Below are positions 1 to 8,077 of a DNA stretch of 64,000 nt, piece by piece. The position numbers and the translations under genes were made by a program. Within the stretch, counting starts at the first letter, position 1; each line of letters begins with the position of its first letter. The notes beneath the pieces were generated by a model. The model saw only the letters and a list, made by a program, of their open reading frames with translations. It did not search any database and was not told the DNA's origin. The DNA comes from an uncultured bacterium. GTDB taxonomy: Bacteria; Cyanobacteriota; Vampirovibrionia; Gastranaerophilales; Gastranaerophilaceae. The stretch spans positions 1 through 64,000 of the forward strand of contig CACYTP010000003.1 in the NCBI GenBank assembly GCA_902777385.1. Direction: 5' to 3'.

Positions 1-999
1 AATGGTACAAAAATTCACGCACTTTCTTCAAACCCTAAAGGATTCCGTTCAAAGGGTGGAAAAGTTGTACTTGATGAATTCGCCTTTCACAAATCACCCA
101 TGGAACTATGGAAAGCGGCACGACCATGTATTACTTGGGGATACCCGTTGCGGATACTTTCGACACACAATGGGCAAAACTGCTTATATTATAAGTTCAT
201 TGACCAAGTATTAAAAGGAAAATTGAATTGGAGTCATCACAAAGTCCCGATCCAACTTGCAGTTGATGAAGGATTGGTTGATAAAATCTACGGAAGACAA
301 ACAACTCAAGAGGAAAGACAGGCATGGTTAGATGAACAATGCAGAGATTGTTTTGATGACTATACTTGGTTTCAAGAATACTGTTGTATTGCAATTGATG
401 AGGCTTGTGCATTCTTACCTTATGATTTGATTTCAACTTGTGAATCAACCGATGTTCTAAAATCGCTTGATGAAATAAAAGGCGATTTATATGTCGGAAT
501 TGATATCGGAAGAAGAAAAGACTTAACGGTTATATGGTGTATTGAAAGGTTTGAAAACAATAAATACACAAGAAAAGTTAAGGTTCTTGAAAAGACTCCG
601 TTCCATATCCAATACGAGATAATTTCAGAAATTCTGAAACATCCGAAATTAAGAAGGTGTTGCATAGATAGTACGGGAATTGGTATGCAATTAGCAGAGC
701 AAGCAGTCAGAGATTTTGGGCAATATCGTGTGGAAGCGGTTATGTTTACAAATAAATCCAAAGAGGAAATGGCATACAACCTCGAGCACGATATCCGAGA
801 AGATTTGCACTCAATATGTAAAACAACTACCAAAGCCGGCAATATTCGTTTTGATGCCGAGACCTCCGAAGTAAACGGACACGCCGACAGATTTTGGGCA
901 TTAGCATTGGCTTTAATTGCCTGTGGTACGCCATACACCCCAATTGATATCACAACTCGAAAAAGATATGAAACCTTAAAACTCATAGAATCGTTTTAG
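1..999 (+). CDS. Phage terminase large subunit, Mu gp28-like (5' truncated)
   Basis: The frame is open from base 1, so the N-terminus and Walker A lie outside the window and 332 residues remain. The start of the visible part carries the Walker B stretch VVLDEFAFH after an ALSSNPKGFR segment, typical of terminase ATPases. An RNase H-like nuclease domain follows, with LYVGIDIGRRKDLTVIW near residue 160, CCIDSTGIG, and a late acidic site in GHADRFWALALA. The enzyme cuts and pumps DNA into proheads. The next gene is a tail assembly chaperone, so the usual portal and capsid genes do not follow it here. Confidence 0.9.
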   Translation, partial: NGTKIHALSSNPKGFRSKGGKVVLDEFAFHKSPMELWKAARPCITWGYPLRILSTHNGQNCLYYKFIDQVLKGKLNWSHHKVPIQLAVDEGLVDKIYGRQTTQEERQAWLDEQCRDCFDDYTWFQEYCCIAIDEACAFLPYDLISTCESTDVLKSLDEIKGDLYVGIDIGRRKDLTVIWCIERFENNKYTRKVKVLEKTPFHIQYEIISEILKHPKLRRCCIDSTGIGMQLAEQAVRDFGQYRVEAVMFTNKSKEEMAYNLEHDIREDLHSICKTTTKAGNIRFDAETSEVNGHADRFWALALALIACGTPYTPIDITTRKRYETLKLIESF

Positions 1000-1131
1000 A
1001 GGCTCTTAAAAAAATCAACATGGTAACTTTATATTCCCCCGACCATAAAAATTTAATTACGAACCTGTTGAACACTTTTTGAACACTATAAAAACAAAAC
1101 TTGAATACAAAAATTTAAGAGGAGATAAAAA

Positions 1132-1425
1132 ATGACAAAAAAAATTACTTTACCATCAGGAAAAATTGCAACATTGAAAAAAGGAAGAGGTTTTGACCTC
1201 CTGCAAGCTCAACAAAAAGCAAAGACATCTGAAGAGATTCCTTATGCTTTAATTGCGGAACTTGCTGAAATAGACGGTCAGAAGTTGGTTTACGAAGATA
1301 TATTAGAACTTGACTTGGAAGACGTTATTGCTCTTCAGGCAGAAATATCGGGAAAGTTAACGGAGGCGAAAGTCACAGAGGTAAAGGAAGAAACTCAAAA
1401 ACCTCTCGAACAAATAATTGCATAG
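1132..1425 (+). CDS. Tail assembly chaperone (gp41/Phage_TAC-like), upstream frame
   Basis: A 97-residue acidic protein with an N-terminal beta segment (ITLPSGKIATLKKGRGFDLLQAQ), then helices (AELAEIDGQKLVYEDILELD). This is the pattern of small chaperones of the Mu gp41 / P2 gpE type, which coat the tape measure during tail assembly. A ribosome binding site (AGAGGAG) lies 7 bases upstream. The tape measure gene follows. A GGGAAAG slippery heptamer inside the gene can redirect ribosomes into the frame at 1356-1595. Confidence 0.75.
   Translation: MTKKITLPSGKIATLKKGRGFDLLQAQQKAKTSEEIPYALIAELAEIDGQKLVYEDILELDLEDVIALQAEISGKLTEAKVTEVKEETQKPLEQIIA
1350..1356 (+). promoter_or_regulatory. Programmed -1 ribosomal frameshift site (GGGAAAG)
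   Basis: The heptamer is read G GGA AAG in the chaperone frame, which is the canonical X XXY YYZ arrangement and the same heptamer used by lambda G/GT. Slipping back one base enters a frame that stays open until 1595 and encodes a GpE-like tail. Position relative to the tape measure gene matches the conserved phage arrangement. I cannot judge a downstream stimulatory structure by eye. Confidence 0.8.
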
Positions 1426-1595
1426 ATGTGTTGCCTGATTCTCAATCAATAATTCATCTGTGCAAAATAACGGGATGGCAGTATTCAGAAATTGGAAAAA
1501 TGTCCATCCCACAAATCGCATACTGGTGCAAAGAGGCTATTAAGTACACGAATAATCAAAATACGGAGTTAGAGGAACAATGCTCGACACTATGA
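1356..1595 (+). CDS. GpE-like frameshift extension of tail assembly chaperone
   Basis: This frame has no start of its own near its beginning, but it is open from before the slippery site to TGA at 1593-1595. It adds 79 residues to the first 75 of the chaperone, giving a fusion of about 154. Its conserved part, ITGWQYSEIGKMSIPQIAYW with a following KEA, has the WHxW-like, 'WxxSEI...L..W..EA' look of P2 GpE proteins. The stop overlaps the tape measure start at 1580, suggesting translational coupling. The fusion should be a minor product. Confidence 0.75.
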   Translation, partial: VNGGESHRGKGRNSKTSRTNNCIDVLPDSQSIIHLCKITGWQYSEIGKMSIPQIAYWCKEAIKYTNNQNTELEEQCSTL

Positions 1596-3946
1596 TGAAA
1601 GTATCATTAACTCTTGTAGCCATCGACAAAATGTCGAGGGTTATTCGTGATGCGGTTTCAAAATCTGAAACAGAGTTTGATAAACTTCAAAGGAAAATAA
1701 ATCAAACCTCTGAACGTTTGGATCATCTCGGTCAGAATATGGCAAAGGTCGGTGCAGGTTTAACTGCTGTCGGCACAGGAATTGCATATAAACTCGGAAT
1801 AACGGAAGCAATCCCGGAAGCGATTGCGTTGGAACATCAATTAAGAGAATTGGGAAACGTTGGGCAATTATCCGCAGAACAATTAAAAGAAATGGATGAG
1901 CGACTTGGCTCAATTTCAAGATATACAAATCAAATGCGTGGTGAAATTGCTGAAGGTTTGAATGTTCTTGTTGCATCAGGTATAGATCCAACCGCCGCAC
2001 TTGATTATATGAATGTAATCGGTCGAACCGCAACGGCGGCACAAGCAGAAATAGTTGATATTTCTAAAACTGCATTCTCCGTCACTGATAACTTAAAAGT
2101 CAATGTAAATGACCTCGCTAAAACAATGGATATTTTGGCACAAGCAGGAAAAGAGGGCAGATTTGAATTAAAAGATATGTCTGCCGCATTTCCAAGTTTG
2201 ACCGCAGGTGCGAGTATGCTCGGTATGAGAGGTGTGCCGGCTGTTGCTGAATTAGGTGCGGCACTTCAAGTTGCAATGAAAGGTGCAGGATCTGCTCCAG
2301 AAGCGGCAACAAATTTTGAAAGTTTCTTGCAAGCAATTACTTCACCAATGGCGGTTAATAGGTTTAAAGAATTGTATGGTGTAAATCTTCCGGCATTTCT
2401 TAATCAGGTTATTGCAGAAAATAAAGATCCGATTGAAGAGATGGTTGTTTTAATCAACCAGTTAACAGGCGGAGATGTATTTAAGGTTTCAGAAATTTTC
2501 AGGAATAAAACTGACTTGAACTTCCTTAAACCTATGATGCAAAACCTCGATGAATATCGAAGAATTAAAGCATCGGCTCTTGGTGCAGACGGTATTATGG
2601 ATGAGGACTTTAACCACATGTTGGAAACAACATCAGAGCAATTCAAACTCTTAAAAATCAATATGAAAGAGTTGGTGTTCCCTCATTTGCACAAACCAAT
2701 TGAAAAAATAAACGAACTTTTGACAAAGATAAATAAACATCCAATTCTTCAAAAAGGAATCTTCTCTGCGATTATCGGAACGATCGGTCTTGGAATAGTT
2801 CTCACAACACTTGGAACTGCCACGATGCTTGTCGGGAAACTTGTCAAAGGATATGGCACGTTTTTAGGTTATGCACGAGACTTAACTCCTGTTTTAGTTC
2901 AGAATTCAATTAAATTACTTGAATTTTTAGGATTAAACACGACTGCTCACAACCTTACTTTTGGCAGAAAAATTATGCAAGCCGGAAATCCTCTTGGCTT
3001 GGATATGAAAAACTTTTCACTTGGAAACGGCTTAATGGCTGACATTCGCAGAATAGATAATAATTTGCGTGAAGGCATAATTAAAGGCTTTAAGGAATTG
3101 CCTGCAAATATATCAAAGTCAGGAGTTGCTCTTAAGGATTGGACTGTTACTTCAATCAGGGCAATTCCTGCTAATTTTACAAGAGGTTTAATTGCGTTCA
3201 AAAACGGTTTTCTTGGCATACCGGGAATGATTAGTAAGGCAATTATGGCTTTCAGAGCATTTTCAGTTACACTTCTTACTTCCCCGATCGGTTGGATTGC
3301 TCTTGCAATTGGAGCTGTTGTATTTGTGATTTACAAGTATTGGAAACCTATAACGGCATTTTTCAGAGGTTTATGGAACGGATTAAAAGAGGGACTTCAA
3401 CCTTTAATGCCTTTATTTAAGAGATTAGCCGTTGCTCTTGAGCCTGTCCTTAAACCTATAAAAGCGATAATTGACTGGTTTAAGAAACTCATTAAGCCTG
3501 TTGAAGACACAGGTGGTAAAGCAGAATCAATGGGATTGAAGTTCGGAAAAGCAATCGCAAGTGTAATCGTGAAACTTGTCGAACTCGTAACCAAAGCGGC
3601 AGAGTTTGGCAGAAAAATAGGAGATATGCTCGCAGGAGGTATAATTTCAAAATTTGCAAAAGTCAAAGAAGCAATAGGGAAAATGACTCAAATTATTAGA
3701 GATCACCTCCCACATTCACCTGCGAAGACCGGCCCACTCAAAGACCTGAATAAATTAAAAATTATTGAAACCATTGTTTCGACAATGAAACCTGCTCCTT
3801 TGGTAAATGCAATGAATAAGAATTTAGGACTTATGATTGGCGGTATTAAAGGAAACATTGGAAGAGTCGGAATCGGAGGCGGTTCATCTTTTGTTGTTAA
3901 TTATTCCCCGAGACGAAGTTGTTGCGTTATTAAAAAGAGAATTTGA
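1580..3946 (+). CDS. Tail tape measure protein (C-terminus out of frame)
   Basis: The 788-residue product has a TP901-type tape measure core near residues 80-320, including the GLNVLVASGIDP and AALQVAMKGAG segments. Hydrophobic stretches lie near 395-420 and 575-595. It sets tail length and is threaded through the tube. The present stop gives a cysteine-rich tail SPRRSCCVIKKRI, unusual for the family. In the +1 frame the same DNA encodes DEVVALLKREFERKERLAY followed by TGA at 3969-3971 overlapping the next ATG. That looks like the ancestral end, so a one-base indel, a small deletion, or a +1 shift is likely near 3905-3911. Confidence 0.88.
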   Translation: MLDTMMKVSLTLVAIDKMSRVIRDAVSKSETEFDKLQRKINQTSERLDHLGQNMAKVGAGLTAVGTGIAYKLGITEAIPEAIALEHQLRELGNVGQLSAEQLKEMDERLGSISRYTNQMRGEIAEGLNVLVASGIDPTAALDYMNVIGRTATAAQAEIVDISKTAFSVTDNLKVNVNDLAKTMDILAQAGKEGRFELKDMSAAFPSLTAGASMLGMRGVPAVAELGAALQVAMKGAGSAPEAATNFESFLQAITSPMAVNRFKELYGVNLPAFLNQVIAENKDPIEEMVVLINQLTGGDVFKVSEIFRNKTDLNFLKPMMQNLDEYRRIKASALGADGIMDEDFNHMLETTSEQFKLLKINMKELVFPHLHKPIEKINELLTKINKHPILQKGIFSAIIGTIGLGIVLTTLGTATMLVGKLVKGYGTFLGYARDLTPVLVQNSIKLLEFLGLNTTAHNLTFGRKIMQAGNPLGLDMKNFSLGNGLMADIRRIDNNLREGIIKGFKELPANISKSGVALKDWTVTSIRAIPANFTRGLIAFKNGFLGIPGMISKAIMAFRAFSVTLLTSPIGWIALAIGAVVFVIYKYWKPITAFFRGLWNGLKEGLQPLMPLFKRLAVALEPVLKPIKAIIDWFKKLIKPVEDTGGKAESMGLKFGKAIASVIVKLVELVTKAAEFGRKIGDMLAGGIISKFAKVKEAIGKMTQIIRDHLPHSPAKTGPLKDLNKLKIIETIVSTMKPAPLVNAMNKNLGLMIGGIKGNIGRVGIGGGSSFVVNYSPRRSCCVIKKRI

Positions 3947-3970
3947 ACGGAAAGAGAGGTTGGCTTACTG

Positions 3971-4393
3971 ATGTTTGCACAACTTGGTGATATTCAATTC
4001 GATTTAATAACATACTTTGACGGAATATCCGACACAATAACCTATAACTATGCTGAACACGAGCGAATCAACAATAAAACCCTCTTACAGTTTATGGGCG
4101 AGAACCTGCAAGAGTTTACAATAAAACTAAACTTACACTCAAACTTTTGCGTGCCGGAAGAAGAGATTTTGAAAATCAGAGAGGAAGCAAAACTTGGAAA
4201 ACCTCTCAAATTCATAAAAGGGAATGGCGAATATATCGGAGCGTTCGTTATTTCACAAATACAAAAAACAACAGAACAAACAAGTCCTGAAGGTGACATT
4301 ATTGCGATTCAAGTTGAGCTCCAACTAAAAGAATACGCAGGAAAAATACCTGAAGATGAAGAAGAACAACAGGGATTAAAGAAAAAAGAATGA
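3971..4393 (+). CDS. Phage tail protein, P2 GpU-like
   Basis: The 140-residue protein starts MFAQLGDIQFDLITYFDG and has the EFTIKLNLHSNFC segment expected of P2 GpU-family proteins, which act at the tail/baseplate in contractile-tailed phages. It directly follows the tape measure gene, as in P2. Its ATG overlaps a TGA in the alternative reading of the tape measure end. The C-terminus is strongly acidic (PEDEEEQQGLKKKE). The next gene overlaps it by four bases. Confidence 0.82.
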   Translation: MFAQLGDIQFDLITYFDGISDTITYNYAEHERINNKTLLQFMGENLQEFTIKLNLHSNFCVPEEEILKIREEAKLGKPLKFIKGNGEYIGAFVISQIQKTTEQTSPEGDIIAIQVELQLKEYAGKIPEDEEEQQGLKKKE

Positions 4394-4605
4394 CGGAATA
4401 TTACTCATACATTACAAAAGACGGAGACAGGTGGGATTTAATCGCTAATAAGTTTTATAAAAACCCCTCAAAATATGAACCAATTATAAAAGCAAATCCC
4501 GATGTCCCAGTCACCCCAATTTTAGATTCAGGGATACATTTAAGAATTCCCGTCTTGGATGAATCCGAAACAATTAAGTTTACTTTACCCCCATGGAAAA
4601 AATAA
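4390..4605 (+). CDS. Tail protein X, LysM-like (GpX)
   Basis: A 71-residue protein with the pattern YITKDGDRWDLIANKFYKNP and a closing LRIPVLDE, matching the P2 GpX tail protein, which carries a LysM-like fold and attaches near the baseplate hub. It starts inside the end of the GpU-like gene (ATGA overlap) and is followed without a gap by the hub gene, so the three are probably translationally coupled. Confidence 0.85.
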   Translation: MTEYYSYITKDGDRWDLIANKFYKNPSKYEPIIKANPDVPVTPILDSGIHLRIPVLDESETIKFTLPPWKK

Positions 4606-5574
4606 ATGCTAACACCAATTTTTAAATTAGAATACAATCACAAAAATATAACCGATGACGTTTCGGATTACGTTCTCACTATTGAATATTCCGACTACGA
4701 GCAGGGACAAAGTGATGAAATTACGATCACTTTTGAAGATACAGAAGGACTTTGGAATGGTTCTTGGATACCTTCAAAGGGTGATGCTCTTCGTTTGTAT
4801 ATTGGTTATGCAGGGGAGAAATTGTTAAACTGCGGAATATTTGAGATTGATGAGATCGAATACAATTCCCCACCTGACATATTAATTGTTAAAGCACTTG
4901 CGACAGGAATCAAAAAAGCATTCCGTCAGCCAAACTCTGTCGGATACGAAAATAAAACATTAAAACAAATTGCAAATGAAATTGCCAAAAAGCACGAGTT
5001 AACTCTTGTAGGTGAAATTGACGATATCAAAGTCGAAAGGATAACTCAAAACCAAGAGAGAGATTTGTCTTTCCTGAAAAGATTATCAGAACAATATGGA
5101 TATATTTTCAAAATAGCAGATGGAAATCTTGTGTTCTATAAATCTGAAAAGTTAATCTCTGCTGATTCTGCGAAAATAATTTATAAATCAGATTTATCAA
5201 GTTTGCGTTTAACAGAAAAAACAAGCCACGCATATAAATCTGTTTCTGTAGCATATAGAAATCCAAAAACAGGAAAAGATGTAACTGCGACTGCTAAAAA
5301 TCCAAATTGTGTCAAAGGTGATACTCTTAAAATCTCTGTTAGAGCAGAGAATAAACAACAGGCTCTTTTACAGGCAAAGGCGGCACTTGCTAAAGGTAAC
5401 TATACCATTGAAGGTTCTTTATCAATGCCGGGAAACCCATATTTAATCGCAGGATTAAATACTGAACTTAAAGATCTCGGTTATTTTTCAGGGAAATATC
5501 ATATAACTGAAGCTCACCACATAATCGATAAAACTTCAGGTTATGCAACAAGTTTGGAGGTGAAATCGTGTTAA
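4606..5574 (+). CDS. Baseplate hub protein, late control D family (GpD)
   Basis: A 322-residue protein of the P2 gpD / Mu gp44 hub family. The N-terminal half (TDDVSDYVLTIEYSDYEQG, then DEITITFEDTEGLW) forms the first barrel, and QERDLSFLKRLSEQYGYIF near residue 160 is the typical central motif. The hub connects the tube tip to the spike. It starts one base after the GpX stop and overlaps the spike gene by seven bases. Confidence 0.87.
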   Translation: MLTPIFKLEYNHKNITDDVSDYVLTIEYSDYEQGQSDEITITFEDTEGLWNGSWIPSKGDALRLYIGYAGEKLLNCGIFEIDEIEYNSPPDILIVKALATGIKKAFRQPNSVGYENKTLKQIANEIAKKHELTLVGEIDDIKVERITQNQERDLSFLKRLSEQYGYIFKIADGNLVFYKSEKLISADSAKIIYKSDLSSLRLTEKTSHAYKSVSVAYRNPKTGKDVTATAKNPNCVKGDTLKISVRAENKQQALLQAKAALAKGNYTIEGSLSMPGNPYLIAGLNTELKDLGYFSGKYHITEAHHIIDKTSGYATSLEVKSC

Positions 5575-6077
5575 AGTTTGGAACTATAACTTCGATTAAT
5601 CCTCTGACCGCAAGAGCAAGAGTCCAATTCGCAGAAGATGGGATGAATTCGTATTGGCTAGCAGTCCTGCAAAACAGAACGTTGAACGATAAATTTTATT
5701 CTATGCCGACCGTAGGTGAACAAGTTGCGTGTCTTATGGATGAAAATTCAGAAGAAGGTGTGATTCTTGGTTCTATCTATACATCAGAGGATACTCCTGT
5801 TATTGAAACCGAAAAACAATATTCTGCAAATTTTGAAGATGGCACTTTTGCCAATGTCGATAAAGAGACTCAAACGCTCACTCTTTCATTCCCTAATATA
5901 CATTTGATCGGAAATATTACTCACGAGGGAACTCTTTCAAACACAGACGGCATAATTTCTCAGGCAGACATTACAGATAAAAAATCATCAATGCAAGTAA
6001 TGAGAGATATTTATAATCCGCACAAGCACACAGGAAATCAGGGAAGTCCAACTTCCACACCAGATCAGGAAATGTAA
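5568..6077 (+). CDS. Baseplate assembly protein V, tail spike (GpV)
   Basis: A 169-residue protein with an OB-fold start (FGTITSINPLTARARVQF) and MPTVGEQVACLMDENSEEGVILGS near residues 44-67. The C-terminus ends in HKHTGNQGSPTSTPDQ. That beta-helical tip with an HxH pair is typical of P2 gpV / Mu gp45 spikes, which bind iron at the apex and pierce the outer membrane. This implies a diderm host. The RBS (TTTGGAGG) lies inside the hub gene. Confidence 0.87.
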   Translation: MLKFGTITSINPLTARARVQFAEDGMNSYWLAVLQNRTLNDKFYSMPTVGEQVACLMDENSEEGVILGSIYTSEDTPVIETEKQYSANFEDGTFANVDKETQTLTLSFPNIHLIGNITHEGTLSNTDGIISQADITDKKSSMQVMRDIYNPHKHTGNQGSPTSTPDQEM

Positions 6078-6436
6078 TGACAAACATAAATGAAATAACA
6101 TATGTAGATTGGCAATGTAAACTCAACGGAATCGGTGGAGTCGCAGAGGGTGTTGAGGATATTAACCAATGCATCGCAATAATTTTACAAACTCAAAAAG
6201 GCTCTGATCCTCACAGACCTACATTCGGTTCAGACATTATGAAATATGTTGATTATCCGATTAATGTGGCAAAAGCAAATATAATTCGAGAAACAATAGA
6301 CGCCATAAATCTGTGGGAAACAAGAGTAAAAATTAATAAAACTGAAATTGAAATAAATGGCACAACCATTCTTATAAAAGTCGAATGGACATTGGCTAAC
6401 GGTAACACATCAGGAACTGCGGAGGTGACATTATGA
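6077..6436 (+). CDS. Baseplate wedge protein, GpW/gp25-like
   Basis: A 119-residue protein with GGVAEGVEDINQCIAIILQT and DPHRPTFGSDI, the signature of the T4 gp25 / P2 gpW lysozyme-like wedge family. It helps start sheath assembly on the baseplate. ATG overlaps the upstream stop by one base (TAATG) and the downstream gene overlaps it by four, so it sits in the standard V-W-J-I order. Confidence 0.87.
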   Translation: MTNINEITYVDWQCKLNGIGGVAEGVEDINQCIAIILQTQKGSDPHRPTFGSDIMKYVDYPINVAKANIIRETIDAINLWETRVKINKTEIEINGTTILIKVEWTLANGNTSGTAEVTL

Positions 6437-7542
6437 CTCAACTACCTGAACCGAATTTTATCGATAGAGATCCCGATATTATTACAAAAGAATGGATTGA
6501 AAGATTTGAAGAGAAATCTGGGAAAGTTTTACAACCTGCTCAAATTGAAAGGTTGATGATTGATGTCGGAGCATATCGTGAAACTGTTTTAAGAATGGAA
6601 ATTCAGGAAACAGCCAAGAAAAACCTTTTAAGTTATGCTCCTCTTGATATTCTTAAACACATTGGAGAACCTTTAGGTGTTGAACAATTAATTGCTAGTT
6701 GTTCAATAACAACACTTAAATTCAGTATTGAAAATGTACTTGATTTTGATTTTACAATTTCGAAAGGAACTGAAGTTGAAACAAAAGATGGTCTTTTTAT
6801 ATTTCAAACGGATCAAGATGTAATCATATATGCAGGTGCGAAAGATGCAACAGTAAAAGCAACATGTGAAACCGCAGGTGCGGCATCAAATAATTATATT
6901 ATCGGCTCAATAAACAATTTAATTACACCGTTGAGTTATATTTCAAAGGTTGAAAACACAACAATTTCATCTGGTGGTGCTGATGACGAGGAGGCTGATA
7001 ATTTAAGAGATAGAATTAGACAAGCTCCCGAAAAATTTTCAAACGCAGGAAGTCGTGGAGCATATCGCTATCATACATTATCCGCACACCAATCAATAAT
7101 TGATGTCGCAATAACATCACCGTCACCGGGTGTGGTTAATATTTATCCTTTAACTGATGACGGAAACCCAACACAGGATGTTTTGGATATTGTATTAAAT
7201 TATTTATCTGATGATAAAATAAGACCTTTAACAGATTATGTCCAAGTGCTATCACCTGTAAAACACGATTTTAATATTCGAGCAACAATTTATTTATATA
7301 AAGATGCTGATGAAACAAGCGTATTAACAACTATAAATGCAAAATTGGCAGAATATAAAAATCAACTATCCGCAAAACTTGGAAAAAGCGTTATTAAAAC
7401 GCAAATAATATCTATTTTGAACAGCGTTTATGGAGTCTTCAAAGTCGTGGTTGATATTCCTGATGATATAGAACTTCAGGAAAACGAATGGGCAAATTTA
7501 ACGAATTTTGAAATAACAGTCGGAGGTTATGCAAATGAGTAA
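6433..7542 (+). CDS. Baseplate protein J-like
   Basis: A 369-residue baseplate J family protein (P2 gpJ / Mu gp47). Visible landmarks are PDIITKEWIERFEEKSGK at the N-terminus, NYIIGSINNLITP with SGGADDEEADNLRDRIRQAP near residues 155-205, and GVVNIYPLTDDGNP. J and W form the wedges around the hub. The order V-W-J-I agrees with P2 and the reading frame is intact. Confidence 0.88.
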   Translation: MTQLPEPNFIDRDPDIITKEWIERFEEKSGKVLQPAQIERLMIDVGAYRETVLRMEIQETAKKNLLSYAPLDILKHIGEPLGVEQLIASCSITTLKFSIENVLDFDFTISKGTEVETKDGLFIFQTDQDVIIYAGAKDATVKATCETAGAASNNYIIGSINNLITPLSYISKVENTTISSGGADDEEADNLRDRIRQAPEKFSNAGSRGAYRYHTLSAHQSIIDVAITSPSPGVVNIYPLTDDGNPTQDVLDIVLNYLSDDKIRPLTDYVQVLSPVKHDFNIRATIYLYKDADETSVLTTINAKLAEYKNQLSAKLGKSVIKTQIISILNSVYGVFKVVVDIPDDIELQENEWANLTNFEITVGGYANE

Positions 7543-8077
7543 GTCTCTTGCACCAATTAATGACATTAATTTAAAAATATTTGATGAGATTTGCGAGGAA
7601 CGATTCAAAAATATTGATTTGGAATGTATTTTAATCTCAATAATCGACAATGTTCCTTCTGATGCTCTGCCGCATTTAGCAGAACAATATCACATAACAG
7701 GGAATGAAGGTTGGATTCAGGCTTTAAGTGATAACGAAAAACGAAACCTTATCAAATCCTCAATAAAAATGCACCGTTATAAAGGAACGAAGTTCGCTAT
7801 TGAAGAGATATTCAAAACCTTAAACATAGTCGGTAATGTTGAGGAATGGTTTAATTACGGCGGACAACCCTATTACTTCAAAGTTATTTTACAGATTTTC
7901 AACAGATCAATTAATGAAGAAACCGAAAACAAATTGATTGCTCTGATAAATGAATATAAAAATGAAAGGTCTTGGCTTGAGGAAATTCAATTCCACCTTT
8001 CATCCAAAACTAAAATGTATGCATATTCTGCATTAGTCGAAGAAGAAACAATAACAGTAAATTCAAGAGGATCATAA
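7535..8077 (+). CDS. Tail protein I
   Basis: About 180 residues in the position of P2 gpI / Mu gp48, with DALPHLAEQYHITGNEGW and KSSIKMHRYKGTKFAIEEI, both typical of the family, which joins baseplate to fibres. I choose the ATG at 7535 over 7529 because CGGAGG ends eight bases before it and only two before the other. It overlaps the J gene by eight bases. Confidence 0.84.
   Translation: MSKSLAPINDINLKIFDEICEERFKNIDLECILISIIDNVPSDALPHLAEQYHITGNEGWIQALSDNEKRNLIKSSIKMHRYKGTKFAIEEIFKTLNIVGNVEEWFNYGGQPYYFKVILQIFNRSINEETENKLIALINEYKNERSWLEEIQFHLSSKTKMYAYSALVEEETITVNSRGS

Noticed and set aside
2-214. Separate 70-residue ORF at the left edge
   Set aside because: The terminase frame is open from base 1 and carries the conserved Walker B stretch; this ORF is another frame of it.
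420-986. Long minus-strand ORF inside the terminase gene
   Set aside because: Antisense shadow of a conserved gene, composition unlike a real protein, no RBS.
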